Of a stretch of DNA of 64,000 bases, positions 24,269 to 33,458 are shown one piece after another (the stretch's first letter is position 1; each line of letters begins with the position of its first letter). The stretch covers positions 1 to 64,000 of the forward strand of contig WYAX01000004.1 in the NCBI GenBank assembly GCA_011525625.1, in the 5' to 3' direction. The notes under the pieces were generated by a model. That model ran no database searches. It was not told where the DNA came from and saw nothing but the letters and a program-made list of their open reading frames with translations. The translations under genes were made by a program, and so were the position numbers. The stretch is from Nitrospira defluvii. GTDB taxonomy: Bacteria; Nitrospirota; Nitrospiria; Nitrospirales; Nitrospiraceae.

Positions 24269-27126
24269 GAGCCGGCTCCTGGTCGTGTCTCTGCCTCGTT
24301 CGCGCCCGATTCCTGCTCCGCGCCAGCCTGGTAGGCCTCGTTCAACACCTGGGCGACATGTTTCACCGCCGCGCGGCCGCGCAACCCATTGTTGAGTTGA
24401 ATCATGCAGGCCGGGCAACTGGTGGCCACCGTATCTGCCCCGCTCTGCTCGATGTTCCGGCGCTTCCTATCGAATACCTTCTGGGAGGTGTCGTAGTCTT
24501 TCACAAGGTAGGTGCCCGCCCCGCCGGCACAGCGGTCGGCATCCGTCATCTCGACATAGTCGGCACCCGGGACCTGCTTGAGCAGTTGGCGCGGTTCCTT
24601 CGTGACGCCCGCCGCCCGCAGGTGACAAGACGAATGGTAGGTCACCCGCCGGCCCGCACCGTCCGCCGCGCCCATAGGCGGATGCTCGGACGAGCGCGCC
24701 ACGAACTCCGTGATGTGCACCACCTTGTGTGCCAGTGCGTCCGCCGCCTGCTGTTCCGGCCCGGCCTCGAAAAACTTCCTGTATTCCTTGAGCATGAGCG
24801 TACAGGAGGCGCAGCCCGTCACGACTTGATCGTACCCCGCGAGCGACTGCAGATTGAACCGTGCGTTGTCTCTTACGAGGTCCACGTGGCCATAGGTTTC
24901 GATGGGCGTCCCGGAGCAGCGCTGCGGAGGTAGCTCAACATTCACTTTATGTTTGTGCAACACGCCGATCACCGCATCCCCCACCCCGTCGTCAAAATAG
25001 TTCGCCGCGCAACCATGGAAATACGCCACGCGCGGACCGGTTGCAGGTGGGTTCGATTGCGTGAGCTCGGGATAGCGATCGCGCAGATGATGCGGAGCCA
25101 GCTTGGGCAACACCATGTCCGCCGGCAATTTGGCCGTGGGGGCGATACGCTTCAGCACGGGAGCCGCCAGACGTTCCAGCACTGCGCGCGGACCGGGACG
25201 ATCCCAGAGACGTTGCGTCTTCGCCAGAATCTTCAGCAACACTTCAAATATCGGCAGCTTCGCGTGAAGGACAAACAGCCACCGGCTCCCTTGATTCGGC
25301 TGCTCGGCGCGCCGCTGGAGAATGAGTTCCGATACATCGACCCCTGCCGGGCAAATCGTGCGGCAGGATTTGCAGTTGAGACAGGCCTCCACCACCCGCT
25401 TCGAGGTGAGATAGGAGTAATCCTTGGCCGTGACGATTTCGTACCAGCCGCGCGAGCTCATGTCTTCCGACTGAAACACATCGTAGACCGGGCAGACGGA
25501 ATTACACTTCGCGCACGTGGCGCAGGACTTGGACAACCGCTGGTAGTCGATATGGTCGGTGAACGGCGCGTCGCTGATCTTGATGCCGGGGTTCATCACG
25601 TTCGCGGGATCGATGACGCGTTTGACCTCGACAAACAATTGATAGAGCTCGTCGCCGAACATCTTGCGGACATATTCCGCGCGCACCCGCCCATCACCAT
25701 GTTCGCCGCAGATGGATCCGTCGAATCGCGACAAGACGGCCTGATGGATTTCATGGTAGGCCTGCACCATCTTGTCGAAGTCTTGCCGGTCGTTCACGTC
25801 GAGTAGCGGCGTGATGTGGGCGTTCCCGTTGCCGATATGGCCGAAGATCGCCACCGGGACATGCTGGCCTTCAAAGAACGTCTCGAGGTAGCGAATCAGC
25901 TCGCTGATACGCTCGGCGCGCACGACCACATCGTCGACGAAGTTGACCGGCTTTTTGCGCGGATCGAACCGGTAGAGGGTGGGATACAGCGCTTTTCTGG
26001 CTTTCCACAATTGCTCCCGCTGCTCCTTGTCGTACGCGATGGTCGGGTCGCCGCACAACTCATAGCGGCGGCAGATCGCGGCCATCCGGTCGGCACGGTC
26101 GCGCAAGTCGGCCTCGCCCTCGCTGCTGTCGAGTTCGGCGAGTAGGGTCGCGGCGGCATCGGCGGGAATGCCGTGCGCAGCGCGGCCGATCAGGTTCAAC
26201 GTGTTGGCGTCCATCACCTCCAGTGCGCTCGGACGGAGGCTCAAGAGATGCGGCACCGCCTCCCCGACTTCTTCCAGGCGGCGGAAGTGAATCAACGCGG
26301 TGAGGGTGCCTTGCGGCTTGGGCACGAGCCGGAGCGTGGCCTCGCTGACGATACCCAACGTGCCTTCGCTGCCCACGAACAATTTAGGAAGATCGAACAG
26401 GCCCTGGCCCAGCCCGTCGGCCAAGCCGAAGAGATTGTAGCCGCAACTGTTTTTGCTGACGGTCGGTTTCTTGCTGTCGATCAAGGCGCGCTGCCGTTGG
26501 ACGAGGTCGAAGATCGGCTTCAGCGTGGGATGAGCGGTCAACAAACGGGCGAGCGCCGGATCGTCCAACCCCATCGACGAGGCAGAGAGCCAGGCTCCGG
26601 ACGGGAGACAGACCCGCAAAGCCTGCACGTTGTCTTTTACGGAACCGTAGATCAGCGTGTGGGGACCGGATGAATTGTTGGCGATCATGCCGCCGAGTTT
26701 GCACATGTCGCCGCTGGACGGATCGGGACCGAACAGGAGATTGCCTCGCCCGAGTTGTTTGTTCAACTCCGCCAGGACGATGCCCGGCTGCACCCGCGCC
26801 CACCGTTCTTCCTCATTGAGTTCGAGGATGCGGTTCATCTTGGACACATCGAGAATAATGCCCGAGCCGACCGCGGAGCCGGTGAGATTGGTCCCGGCGG
26901 CGCGCGGCGTGAGGGGGATGCCCCGCTCCACGGCAAACCGGACGACGGCGTCGATATCCGCCTCGTGCTCCGCCAGCACCACGGCCTTCGGCGTCATGCG
27001 ATAAATGCTGGCATCGACCGCATAGGCCGTGAGCGTGGGCACATCGTCCTGGACCTTCGCATGTCCAAGGAGGTGCCGAAGATCGCTGGCGACGGCAGAT
27101 GAGGTGTTGGGTAGGATGAGGGTCAT
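24265..27126 (-). CDS. FAD-linked and Fe-S 2-hydroxyacid oxidase (GlcD/GlpC-like fusion)
   Basis: A 953-aa single-chain enzyme of the type that oxidises D-lactate, glycolate or a related 2-hydroxyacid and passes electrons on. The N-terminal half is a PCMH FAD domain (VVLAEHEADIDAVVRFAVERGIPLTPRAAGTNLTGSAVG) with its FAD-oxidase C-terminal cap. Two 4Fe-4S motifs follow near residues 533 (CATCAKCNSVCP) and 588 (CLNCKSCRTICP). Two CCG domains close it (HGCAANYF...RCSGTP; SSCHLRAAG...RCAGGAG...TSCPACMIQL). The ATG at 27126 is preferred over an upstream one because the residues in between are encoded by an intergenic repeat. The cytochrome gene follows with a 4-bp overlap. Confidence 0.88.
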   Translation of the reverse strand: MTLILPNTSSAVASDLRHLLGHAKVQDDVPTLTAYAVDASIYRMTPKAVVLAEHEADIDAVVRFAVERGIPLTPRAAGTNLTGSAVGSGIILDVSKMNRILELNEEERWARVQPGIVLAELNKQLGRGNLLFGPDPSSGDMCKLGGMIANNSSGPHTLIYGSVKDNVQALRVCLPSGAWLSASSMGLDDPALARLLTAHPTLKPIFDLVQRQRALIDSKKPTVSKNSCGYNLFGLADGLGQGLFDLPKLFVGSEGTLGIVSEATLRLVPKPQGTLTALIHFRRLEEVGEAVPHLLSLRPSALEVMDANTLNLIGRAAHGIPADAAATLLAELDSSEGEADLRDRADRMAAICRRYELCGDPTIAYDKEQREQLWKARKALYPTLYRFDPRKKPVNFVDDVVVRAERISELIRYLETFFEGQHVPVAIFGHIGNGNAHITPLLDVNDRQDFDKMVQAYHEIHQAVLSRFDGSICGEHGDGRVRAEYVRKMFGDELYQLFVEVKRVIDPANVMNPGIKISDAPFTDHIDYQRLSKSCATCAKCNSVCPVYDVFQSEDMSSRGWYEIVTAKDYSYLTSKRVVEACLNCKSCRTICPAGVDVSELILQRRAEQPNQGSRWLFVLHAKLPIFEVLLKILAKTQRLWDRPGPRAVLERLAAPVLKRIAPTAKLPADMVLPKLAPHHLRDRYPELTQSNPPATGPRVAYFHGCAANYFDDGVGDAVIGVLHKHKVNVELPPQRCSGTPIETYGHVDLVRDNARFNLQSLAGYDQVVTGCASCTLMLKEYRKFFEAGPEQQAADALAHKVVHITEFVARSSEHPPMGAADGAGRRVTYHSSCHLRAAGVTKEPRQLLKQVPGADYVEMTDADRCAGGAGTYLVKDYDTSQKVFDRKRRNIEQSGADTVATSCPACMIQLNNGLRGRAAVKHVAQVLNEAYQAGAEQESGANEAETRPGAGS

Positions 27127-27146
27127 GCTTGTGTGTACGCTGCCGC

Positions 27147-27307
27147 ATTCTAGCAGGATGCGGAAAAGGTCCGCCAGCGGCGTTCTCGCATCCCTCAGTG
27201 GCTCACCGTCCGGCGTGAGTACGATTCGCCACGTCGCTCGCGTGACGGCAGGACAAGCCGGTTGTTGACTGGCGCACGATTCGTTAAGATGCTCTGCAGT
27301 CCTGCGA
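27147..27307. repeat. TAGCAGGATGC element, degenerate copy
   Basis: It begins CTAGCAGGATGCGG and runs through GTCCGCCAGCGGCGTTCTCG, almost identical to 33148-33195, then diverges; the right end (GTCCTGCGAGG) keeps part of the terminal repeat. It occupies the divergent gap between the FAD oxidase and the dehydrogenase, so promoters for both must lie in or beside it. Confidence 0.6.
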
Positions 27308-27314
27308 GGCCTCC

Positions 27315-28313
27315 ATGGCAACTCCACTCCTCTATATCTCCCGCCTGCTCCCCGATCCGGTCATGGTTGCCGCACGGCAGCATTATCGGCTGCTCAACGA
27401 ACCCCGCGATGCGGCACCGACGAATGACAGCCTGGCCGCTGGGTTACGCGAAGCCGACGCCGCCATCTGCACCCTCACCGACCGTATCGATGCCTCCATG
27501 CTGGCCGCGGCATCTCGACTCGCCATCCTCGCCAACTATGCCGTGGGGTATAACAACATCGACCTTGCCGCCGCGTCGGCTCGCGGGATCGTGGTGACCA
27601 ACACCCCGGACGTCTTGACGGACTCCACCGCCGATCTGACCTGGGCGTTGCTCCTGGCGGTGGCGCGGCGCGTGGCGGAGGGCGATGCCTACGTACGATC
27701 CGGCGACTGGTCCGGGTGGGCGCCGACACAGATGCTTGGAACCGACGTGTCGGGTAAAACGCTCGGTCTCGTCGGCATGGGTCGAATTGGACAGGCGGTC
27801 GCACAACGGGCCACCGGCTTCAACATGCGCGTCTATTACACCTCGCGCACGCCCCACGCGTCCGGCCGGCTGCCGTCACAGTGGGAAGGGAGGTCCCTTC
27901 CGGACCTGTTGAAGGATGCCGACTTCGTGAGTCTGCATGTGCCGCTCACGCCTGACACCCATCATCTGATCGGCGCACGTCAGCTGGCCCTCATGAAACC
28001 GACCGCGTTTCTGATCAATACGTCGCGCGGCCCGGTGGTGGAAGAATCCGCCTTGGTCGACGCGTTGCTCCAACGACGCCTGGCCGGCGCGGGATTGGAC
28101 GTGTTCGAGCAGGAACCCCTGTTCCATCCTAGCCTGCGGGAACTGCGGCAGGTCGTGCTGCTGCCGCACCTCGGAAGCGCCACACTGGCGACCAGGGTCC
28201 GGATGGGGATGATCTGCCTGGACAATATTGCGGCGGTCTGTGCGGGGAGAGCGGCACCGAATCAAGTGAATCGGATTGACGGGCGCCAGGGCTCGTCGGC
28301 CCCCACCCGCTGA
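27315..28313 (+). CDS. D-2-hydroxyacid dehydrogenase (glyoxylate/hydroxypyruvate reductase type)
   Basis: A 332-aa NAD(P)-dependent enzyme that reduces a 2-oxoacid such as glyoxylate or hydroxypyruvate to the D-hydroxyacid, or the reverse. The nucleotide fold carries GLVGMGRIGQAVAQRA. Catalytic residues are visible: Arg in NTSRGPVV, Glu in FEQEP and His in LLPHLGSA. The substrate loop NYAVGYNNID is typical of GyaR. It diverges from the FAD/Fe-S oxidase; together they could interconvert a 2-hydroxyacid/2-oxoacid pair such as glycolate and glyoxylate, which is inference. Confidence 0.87.
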   Translation: MATPLLYISRLLPDPVMVAARQHYRLLNEPRDAAPTNDSLAAGLREADAAICTLTDRIDASMLAAASRLAILANYAVGYNNIDLAAASARGIVVTNTPDVLTDSTADLTWALLLAVARRVAEGDAYVRSGDWSGWAPTQMLGTDVSGKTLGLVGMGRIGQAVAQRATGFNMRVYYTSRTPHASGRLPSQWEGRSLPDLLKDADFVSLHVPLTPDTHHLIGARQLALMKPTAFLINTSRGPVVEESALVDALLQRRLAGAGLDVFEQEPLFHPSLRELRQVVLLPHLGSATLATRVRMGMICLDNIAAVCAGRAAPNQVNRIDGRQGSSAPTR

Positions 28314-28342
28314 CATGGACGATGCGCTTCGGGTGCGCCGGG

Positions 28343-30253
28343 TTAACGGCCGGCAAGCGGGAAGGAACTCGATTGGGCGGCGGCAGAGACGCCGGGCTGA
28401 GCAGCCCCGTTCACCAGCCGGAGACGCAAGCTTTCGACCCGTCGGGGAACGTCGTGGAACGTGGGAATCGATTGGTACATGCTCAGGGCCCGATCGCCCG
28501 CACCGGTCTTTTCGTACAACAGCCCCAACTCGTAGCGCACAAGCTGGGCATTGCCGCCGCGGCAACGCGAGTCGGCAATCAGCCGTTCCAACAGTTGCAC
28601 GGCTTGCTCCGGATGACCTTGCTCCTTGCAGCAGAGTGCCATCATCATGCAGGAATCGACGAAGAAGCCTGAGTCCTTCATCGACAGCAGAAACTCTTCT
28701 TTCGCCTCTTCCCACAACCCCATGTCCTTATACGCCATGCCAAGGGCGTATCGGGTTTCTGCATCCACGATTTCGGCAGGAGGTTCGACAACAGGAGGGA
28801 CCGCCGGAGGAGCCGCCGGAGACACGGTCTCCAGCACGGGCCCGGCAGGCTGGACGGTTGGCGCTGCAACTTGTGCCACGACCGGATTCGTTATGGAAGA
28901 CGGCGACACGGGGGCAGGTTCGACAGGAGGCGCGGAGGCATCCAGTATTCTGAACGGCGCCTCCGCCGCGGCTTCCGCGGTCAGAACCACCGTCGCCGGT
29001 TCCGGCTCAGGCGTCGGTGTCGGGACCGCCTCCACCATGGGCGCGAAAGGTTCCGGTTCGGGAATCGATCCGGCGTTGGGATCGAACGCCGGCGCAAGTT
29101 TACGCGCGATGGCACTGCCCGGCGCCAGCGCCTGCACCTTCTCAAACAGCTCGGCCGGCAATGTGGGCATGCCTGGCTCCGGATGCTCCAGCAGGATTTC
29201 GACCGCTCGTCCGAAATGCTGCGCCGCCGTCGCAGGATCGCCTTTTTCCTGGTACAGCTCGCCCAGCAGTTCCAACATGGGGACGGACGCCGGCTCTACC
29301 TTGAGATAGTCCGAGATGAGAGACTCCGCCATCACGTAATCCTGCGCACGGAGGGCACCTCCGGCCAGGAACCGATACTCCCCAAGCGCCACCACCAGGT
29401 TCCCCTGCAGAAGGTGCATGCGCGCCAGGAGTTGACAGATTTCAGGATTGCCCGGCTCGCGGCTCAATAGTTGGGTCAACATCGCCTCGGCGCCTGCATA
29501 CTGACCTTCCTCGATCCGGCGGGTGGCTTCGGCCATCAAATCGCCGGCATCTCCCGGTTTGGTCGCGGTCGCGGCCGGTTTGACTCCCCGCGCAGAGGCG
29601 GCCGACGGGCCACCGCTGGTCTCCATCATCGTCGTGATTTCTTTGGCCTCGGCGTTCTCCGGATCCAGCCGCAGCACCACGGTATACATAGCTTTGGCCT
29701 GCTCATACTGTTGCGCGGCAGACTGTTCCCGTCCGAGCTGGAGGTACATTCGTATGGCTTCGTCGACCAGCCCTTCCTGCACACAGAGTTCCGCGACGCG
29801 GAGCTGTGCGTCCATGTTCGAGGGGTCTTGCGCGACGATTTTTCGGTAGATCTCCAGCGCTTCTTTGTTCCGTCCATCCTTCGCGTAGTGTTTGCCTGCC
29901 GTCAGGTAGTCCTGGACGGCACTGCTCAAGAGGCCGCGTTCCGCGTTGAGATCGCCGAGATGCCGATAGATGTCGATGCGGGTCGGATCGACTTTGAGGA
30001 TTTTCTTGTAGGCGGCAATGGCCTTGAGGACCGATCCTTCAGAACGGAACGCGCCGGCCGCCTGGAGAAACGCGGCGACGGCGTCGGGGGTGGCATTGCG
30101 TTTGAGTTGGAGGTCGCCGATGGAGTTGAAGACGGTGCCGTCGGCGGGCGTGTCCGTGGTCAGCTTCCGCCATTCGGCGATGGCTGCCTCGTACTGCCCT
30201 TTGGACGCGAAGAGCTGCGCGTTCTGAAGCACTGTTCGGCGGTCGACAGCCAA
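28343..30253 (-). CDS. TPR-repeat protein
   Basis: A 636-aa protein with tetratricopeptide repeats in three blocks. Residues about 10-215 hold five to six repeats (YEAAIAEWRKLTTDTPADGTVFNSIGDLQLKRN). About 235-355 hold more, then a Pro/Ala/Glu-rich linker of roughly 130 residues with no fold signal, then a last block at about 510-615 (ETRYALGMAYKDMGLWEEAKEEFLLSM). There is no signal peptide or membrane segment, so it is cytoplasmic. TPRs scaffold protein complexes; the partner cannot be read from the context. It is convergent with the dehydrogenase gene, 29 bp apart. Confidence 0.8.
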   Translation of the reverse strand: MAVDRRTVLQNAQLFASKGQYEAAIAEWRKLTTDTPADGTVFNSIGDLQLKRNATPDAVAAFLQAAGAFRSEGSVLKAIAAYKKILKVDPTRIDIYRHLGDLNAERGLLSSAVQDYLTAGKHYAKDGRNKEALEIYRKIVAQDPSNMDAQLRVAELCVQEGLVDEAIRMYLQLGREQSAAQQYEQAKAMYTVVLRLDPENAEAKEITTMMETSGGPSAASARGVKPAATATKPGDAGDLMAEATRRIEEGQYAGAEAMLTQLLSREPGNPEICQLLARMHLLQGNLVVALGEYRFLAGGALRAQDYVMAESLISDYLKVEPASVPMLELLGELYQEKGDPATAAQHFGRAVEILLEHPEPGMPTLPAELFEKVQALAPGSAIARKLAPAFDPNAGSIPEPEPFAPMVEAVPTPTPEPEPATVVLTAEAAAEAPFRILDASAPPVEPAPVSPSSITNPVVAQVAAPTVQPAGPVLETVSPAAPPAVPPVVEPPAEIVDAETRYALGMAYKDMGLWEEAKEEFLLSMKDSGFFVDSCMMMALCCKEQGHPEQAVQLLERLIADSRCRGGNAQLVRYELGLLYEKTGAGDRALSMYQSIPTFHDVPRRVESLRLRLVNGAAQPGVSAAAQSSSFPLAGR

Positions 30254-30388
30254 GAAGACTCCTCACCCGACGTTGAGAGTCCACGCTAACAGTCAACGAA
30301 TTCTTTGTCAAACAAATGGATAAAAGCGCGACAGCGTAAACGCGGCGTCTGGAGCGGGTGTTCGAGCTGGTGTCTGCCGGGGAAACCT

Positions 30389-30417
30389 GCGGCCCCTCGA
30401 TACGGCGGAGGGGCCGC
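30389..30417 (-). terminator. GC-rich stem-loop after the cold-shock gene
   Basis: A perfect 10-bp stem, GCGGCCCCTC with GAGGGGCCGC, around a 9-base loop, 25 bases downstream of the cold-shock gene stop. The T-run after it is poor, so termination may be partial or the hairpin may stabilise the mRNA end. Confidence 0.5.
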
Positions 30418-30441
30418 TGGACTACGTAGAGGCCCAGCCGT

Positions 30442-30660
30442 CTAAGGAGCCGGCGCGAGGTCCTTCAACACGTTGGCCGCCTGGGGGCCTTTGGCACCTT
30501 GGACGATGTCGAACTCGACGTTCTCACCCTCTTTCAAGGTTTTGAATCCATCGCCCTGCAACGCAGAGTAATGCACAAAGACATCGTCTCCGCCATCGAG
30601 CCGGATAAATCCGAACCCCTTGCGATCATTGAACCACTTCACCGTGCCCTTCGTCTTCAT
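30442..30660 (-). CDS. Cold-shock domain protein
   Basis: A 72-aa CspA-like OB-fold RNA chaperone that melts RNA structure. Both RNA-binding motifs are present: RNP1 as KGFGFI and RNP2 as VFVHYS. The length is typical. AAAGGAGG precedes the ATG. A short hairpin (GGCGC-TGAA-GCGCC, 30695-30708) lies in the probable leader, and the gene is followed by a strong GC stem-loop. It diverges from lptF with 308 bp between the starts; that gap holds the lptF promoter and the csp leader. Confidence 0.92.
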   Translation of the reverse strand: MKTKGTVKWFNDRKGFGFIRLDGGDDVFVHYSALQGDGFKTLKEGENVEFDIVQGAKGPQAANVLKDLAPAP

Positions 30661-30899
30661 ACGGTCCTCCTTTTCTCAACGCACGAACATAATGGGCGCT
30701 TCAGCGCCGCTGACCTGCTTGGCATGGAATAATGACGATAAAAAGAGAGAGAGAACAGCGGCGGGCGCGGTGGCACTTCCGGGGGCGTTGAGACTATGAT
30801 CAACCCGAACCATCTTGACCTACAGAAAAGTGCGCAGCGATGTACCATGGGGTGCACTGCTTGTCAAGCGTATCTTTTGGCCCTGGCCTATCTGATCTG

Positions 30900-30928
30900 T
30901 TTACAACCCAAGCAGACTCTTCTATAGT
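30900..30928 (+). promoter_or_regulatory. Sigma-70-type promoter for lptFG
   Basis: TTTACA, a 17-base spacer, then TATAGT. Transcription would start near 30935, about 35 bases before the lptF GTG at 30969. This excludes the more upstream in-frame ATG at 30840. Confidence 0.65.
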
Positions 30929-30968
30929 GCAGCAACCAATCTTCCGATGTAGGACCCCGACCGCCCCC

Positions 30969-32054
30969 GTGCTGCACACCATCCTCGATCGTTACATTTT
31001 TCGCGAACTCCTCTCCCCGTTTTGCATCAGTCTGGGCGCGCTCTGCTTCGTGATGCTCACGAAGGAATTGCTTCGCCTGGTAGAGCTGCTGGTCACGAAG
31101 GGCATCGGCTTCCTGTCGGTGCTCAAGGTGTTTGCCCATCTGCTGCCCTCGTTCCTCGTGCTGACGCTGCCCATTGCCGGCATCATCGCCTCCATTACGG
31201 CCTTCGGTCGACTGTCGCTCGATAAAGAACTGGTGGCCATGCGCGCCGCCGGGTTCAGCCTGCTGCGGCTGTCGCAAGCGGTGTTTCTGTTTGCGGCATT
31301 GGTCTGCGGGTTGACGCTCATCATGGCGCAGTACGGTCAGCCCTGGAGCAACGTCAATATGAAGAAGGTGGCGCTGAATCTGCTGCGCGACGAACTCGTA
31401 CTGGAACTCGATCGCGGCGTCTTTAATGAAGCCATCCCTAAGATGGTGATCTATGTACCGGACGCGCAGGAGGGACGGGACAATCGCGGGATTTTTGTAG
31501 CCGACGAACGAAACCCGGCCGACCCGCGCATCATCGTGGCACAGCAGTACCAGGTCATGACCGACCCGGTCAGCAGCCAGGTGGCACTCCGGCTGATGAA
31601 CGGTGTGATTCACAGCCGCCCCCAAAACCCCGAGGAGTATCAGAAAATTTCGTTCGCGGCGTACGACCTCAAGTTGAGCATCAGCGCCAGCCTGTACGGC
31701 GCCGAAGAGCGCACGCCGATGGAGGTCATCCGTGCGAAGTTGGAGAGCTCCAACTGGACCGATACCAACGCCCTCCGGCGCATGATGGAATACTACAAGG
31801 ACTTGGCATTCCCGGCGGCGTCGCTGGTGTTTTGTATTCTGGGCGTGCCGGTCGGGATTGTATCCAAACGCTCCGGCAGCATCGGTGGATTTGCGGTCGG
31901 CGTGCTCGTCGTGATCGCGTACTATGTCATCAATGTCGCCTGTGAATTTCTGGTCACCACACTCTGGATCTCCCCGTTTGCCGGTGCCTGGTTACCCAAT
32001 GTGATCTTCACGATCGTGACAATTCTGTGGTTCTACCGCGTGAGCCGGCAATAA
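30969..32054 (+). CDS. lptF: LPS export permease LptF
   Basis: A 361-aa inner-membrane permease of the LptB2FG transporter that extracts lipopolysaccharide and drives it along the Lpt bridge. It begins LHTILDRYIFRELLSPF after the start residue, the family hallmark. Membrane helices sit at both ends, with a periplasmic beta-jellyroll between about residues 130 and 265. The GTG start is chosen because a good promoter lies just upstream and homologues begin here. lptG follows after 4 bases. Confidence 0.88.
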   Translation: MLHTILDRYIFRELLSPFCISLGALCFVMLTKELLRLVELLVTKGIGFLSVLKVFAHLLPSFLVLTLPIAGIIASITAFGRLSLDKELVAMRAAGFSLLRLSQAVFLFAALVCGLTLIMAQYGQPWSNVNMKKVALNLLRDELVLELDRGVFNEAIPKMVIYVPDAQEGRDNRGIFVADERNPADPRIIVAQQYQVMTDPVSSQVALRLMNGVIHSRPQNPEEYQKISFAAYDLKLSISASLYGAEERTPMEVIRAKLESSNWTDTNALRRMMEYYKDLAFPAASLVFCILGVPVGIVSKRSGSIGGFAVGVLVVIAYYVINVACEFLVTTLWISPFAGAWLPNVIFTIVTILWFYRVSRQ

Positions 32055-32058
32055 CACC

Positions 32059-33150
32059 ATGAACATTCTCTTCCGCTACATGCTGCGTGAGTACGTGAAG
32101 ATTTTCGGCATGTGCTTCTCCGGGCTCATGACGATCTACCTCGTCATCGACTTCTTTGAAAAAGTCCGCCGGTTCCTGCGGTATGACGCGCATGCGTTGG
32201 ATGTGCTGGCCTACTTTGTCTTGAAGATGCCGGCGATCTCGTATCAGATCGCCCCGCTGGCGGTATTGATGGCGACCCTGTTGACCATCGGCCTGCTGTC
32301 GCGCAGCCATGAAATCACGGCCATGCGCAGCTGCGGGATCAGTCTCTATTGGATTACCTCCCCGTTTATCTTTCTGGGTACGGTGCTGGCGATGGTGCTG
32401 TTCCTGTTCAGTTCCACCGTCATTCCCCTGGCCCTGGCCAAAGCCGAGCAGATCAAGACGACGCAGATCGAAAAACGCACGACACCGGTGTCGCTGAAGG
32501 CGGCACAGCCGTGGGTGAGCCTCGGCGGCCAGACCTTGATGAACATCGACACGATCGATCCTGGCGGCGCGGTACTGCGCAACATCCGTCTCTATCGCTT
32601 AAGCCCGACATTCCAACTCCAGGAAATCGCCGAGGCCAAACGCGCAGCCTATTCCCCGCAAGGTTGGGCCCTACAGGACGGCATCAACCGGACCTTCCGC
32701 GAGGACGGCACGGTCTTGGTCAGCAGTTTTCAGACACAGGCGCTCGCACTTCCCCACATTCCCGACGATTTCACCACCTGGGCGGAGCTGGACCCTGAAA
32801 CCATGACCTTGCGCGAGATTCGCGCATACGTCGATCGGCTGCAATTGGGCGGCACACTCCTCCCGCGCCTGCTGACGGATTACTACGGGCGCATCGCCTT
32901 TCCCTGCGTGACGCTCATCATGGTAATCGTCGGCATCGCCTTGAGTCTTCGTCGCACGGGTGTCCGCGGGAGCGGGATGGCCATGGGCATCGGCCAGGCG
33001 ATGGCCGTAGGGTTTTTCTATTGGTCCACGCACTCCGTAGCAATTGCGCTCGGGCGCGGAGGGGCACTCGCACCGATGCTGGCCGGATGGATGGCCAATG
33101 TGGTGTTTCTGACGTTCGGATTGTACTTGCTGTTGAAGGTGCGCTACTAG
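32059..33150 (+). CDS. lptG: LPS export permease LptG
   Basis: A 363-aa partner of LptF in the LPS exporter. MNILFRYMLREYVKIFGMCFSGLMTIYLVIDFFEKVRRF is the typical N-terminus; four further helices, a periplasmic domain at about 120-265, and C-terminal helices (RLLTDYYGRIAFPCVTLIMVIVGIALSLRR) follow. It starts 4 bases after lptF. The stop codon TAG merges with the first base of an inserted 126-bp repeat. Confidence 0.9.
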   Translation: MNILFRYMLREYVKIFGMCFSGLMTIYLVIDFFEKVRRFLRYDAHALDVLAYFVLKMPAISYQIAPLAVLMATLLTIGLLSRSHEITAMRSCGISLYWITSPFIFLGTVLAMVLFLFSSTVIPLALAKAEQIKTTQIEKRTTPVSLKAAQPWVSLGGQTLMNIDTIDPGGAVLRNIRLYRLSPTFQLQEIAEAKRAAYSPQGWALQDGINRTFREDGTVLVSSFQTQALALPHIPDDFTTWAELDPETMTLREIRAYVDRLQLGGTLLPRLLTDYYGRIAFPCVTLIMVIVGIALSLRRTGVRGSGMAMGIGQAMAVGFFYWSTHSVAIALGRGGALAPMLAGWMANVVFLTFGLYLLLKVRY

Positions 33151-33275
33151 CAGGATGCTGAAAAAGTCCGCCAGCGGCGTTCTCGCATCGTTCAGGTCCT
33201 CAACGTACCCTGAGGGTACGCCTCCGGACCTCCACTCGCTGCGGCCTTGCTGGACGGTCTCTTTGAGCATCCTGC
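33150..33275. repeat. 126-bp element with 10-bp terminal inverted repeats
   Basis: The ends are GCAGGATGCT and AGCATCCTGC, perfect complements. Inner parts (AAAAAGTCCGCCAGC against GCTGGACGGTCTCTTT) are also largely complementary, and the centre holds a hairpin CGTACCCTGAGGGTACG. It starts at the last base of the lptG stop codon. A degenerate copy is at 27147. It looks like a small non-autonomous mobile or REP-like element. Translation gives DARTPLADFF in one frame. Confidence 0.7.
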
Positions 33276-33458
33276 GAGAAAACCTCCCCCTACGCGCTTT
33301 CGCGATCACCATATTTTTTCGCAGGATCCTGAATGCCTGACGTTGCATAGCGGGCCGCGATCGACTAGTGGGCAGGCCTTCAGCATTGACTGTGGCGCCC
33401 CCGTGCGGTAAGTAGACAGGCCGCACACACCATTCTCACGCGGCAGTGAAAGGGTTCT

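Noticed and set aside
24949-25806. Plus-strand open frame of about 285 codons
   Set aside because: It is antisense to the Fe-S part of the FAD oxidase; high-GC codon use keeps the complementary frame open.
27127-27327. Upstream extension of the FAD oxidase (extra 67 residues)
   Set aside because: These residues are translated from the TAGCAGGATGC repeat element; homologues start at MTLILPNTSS.
30840-30968. Upstream ATG for lptF adding 43 residues
   Set aside because: It lies before the TTTACA/TATAGT promoter and the residues are not family-like; the GTG at 30969 fits LptF length.
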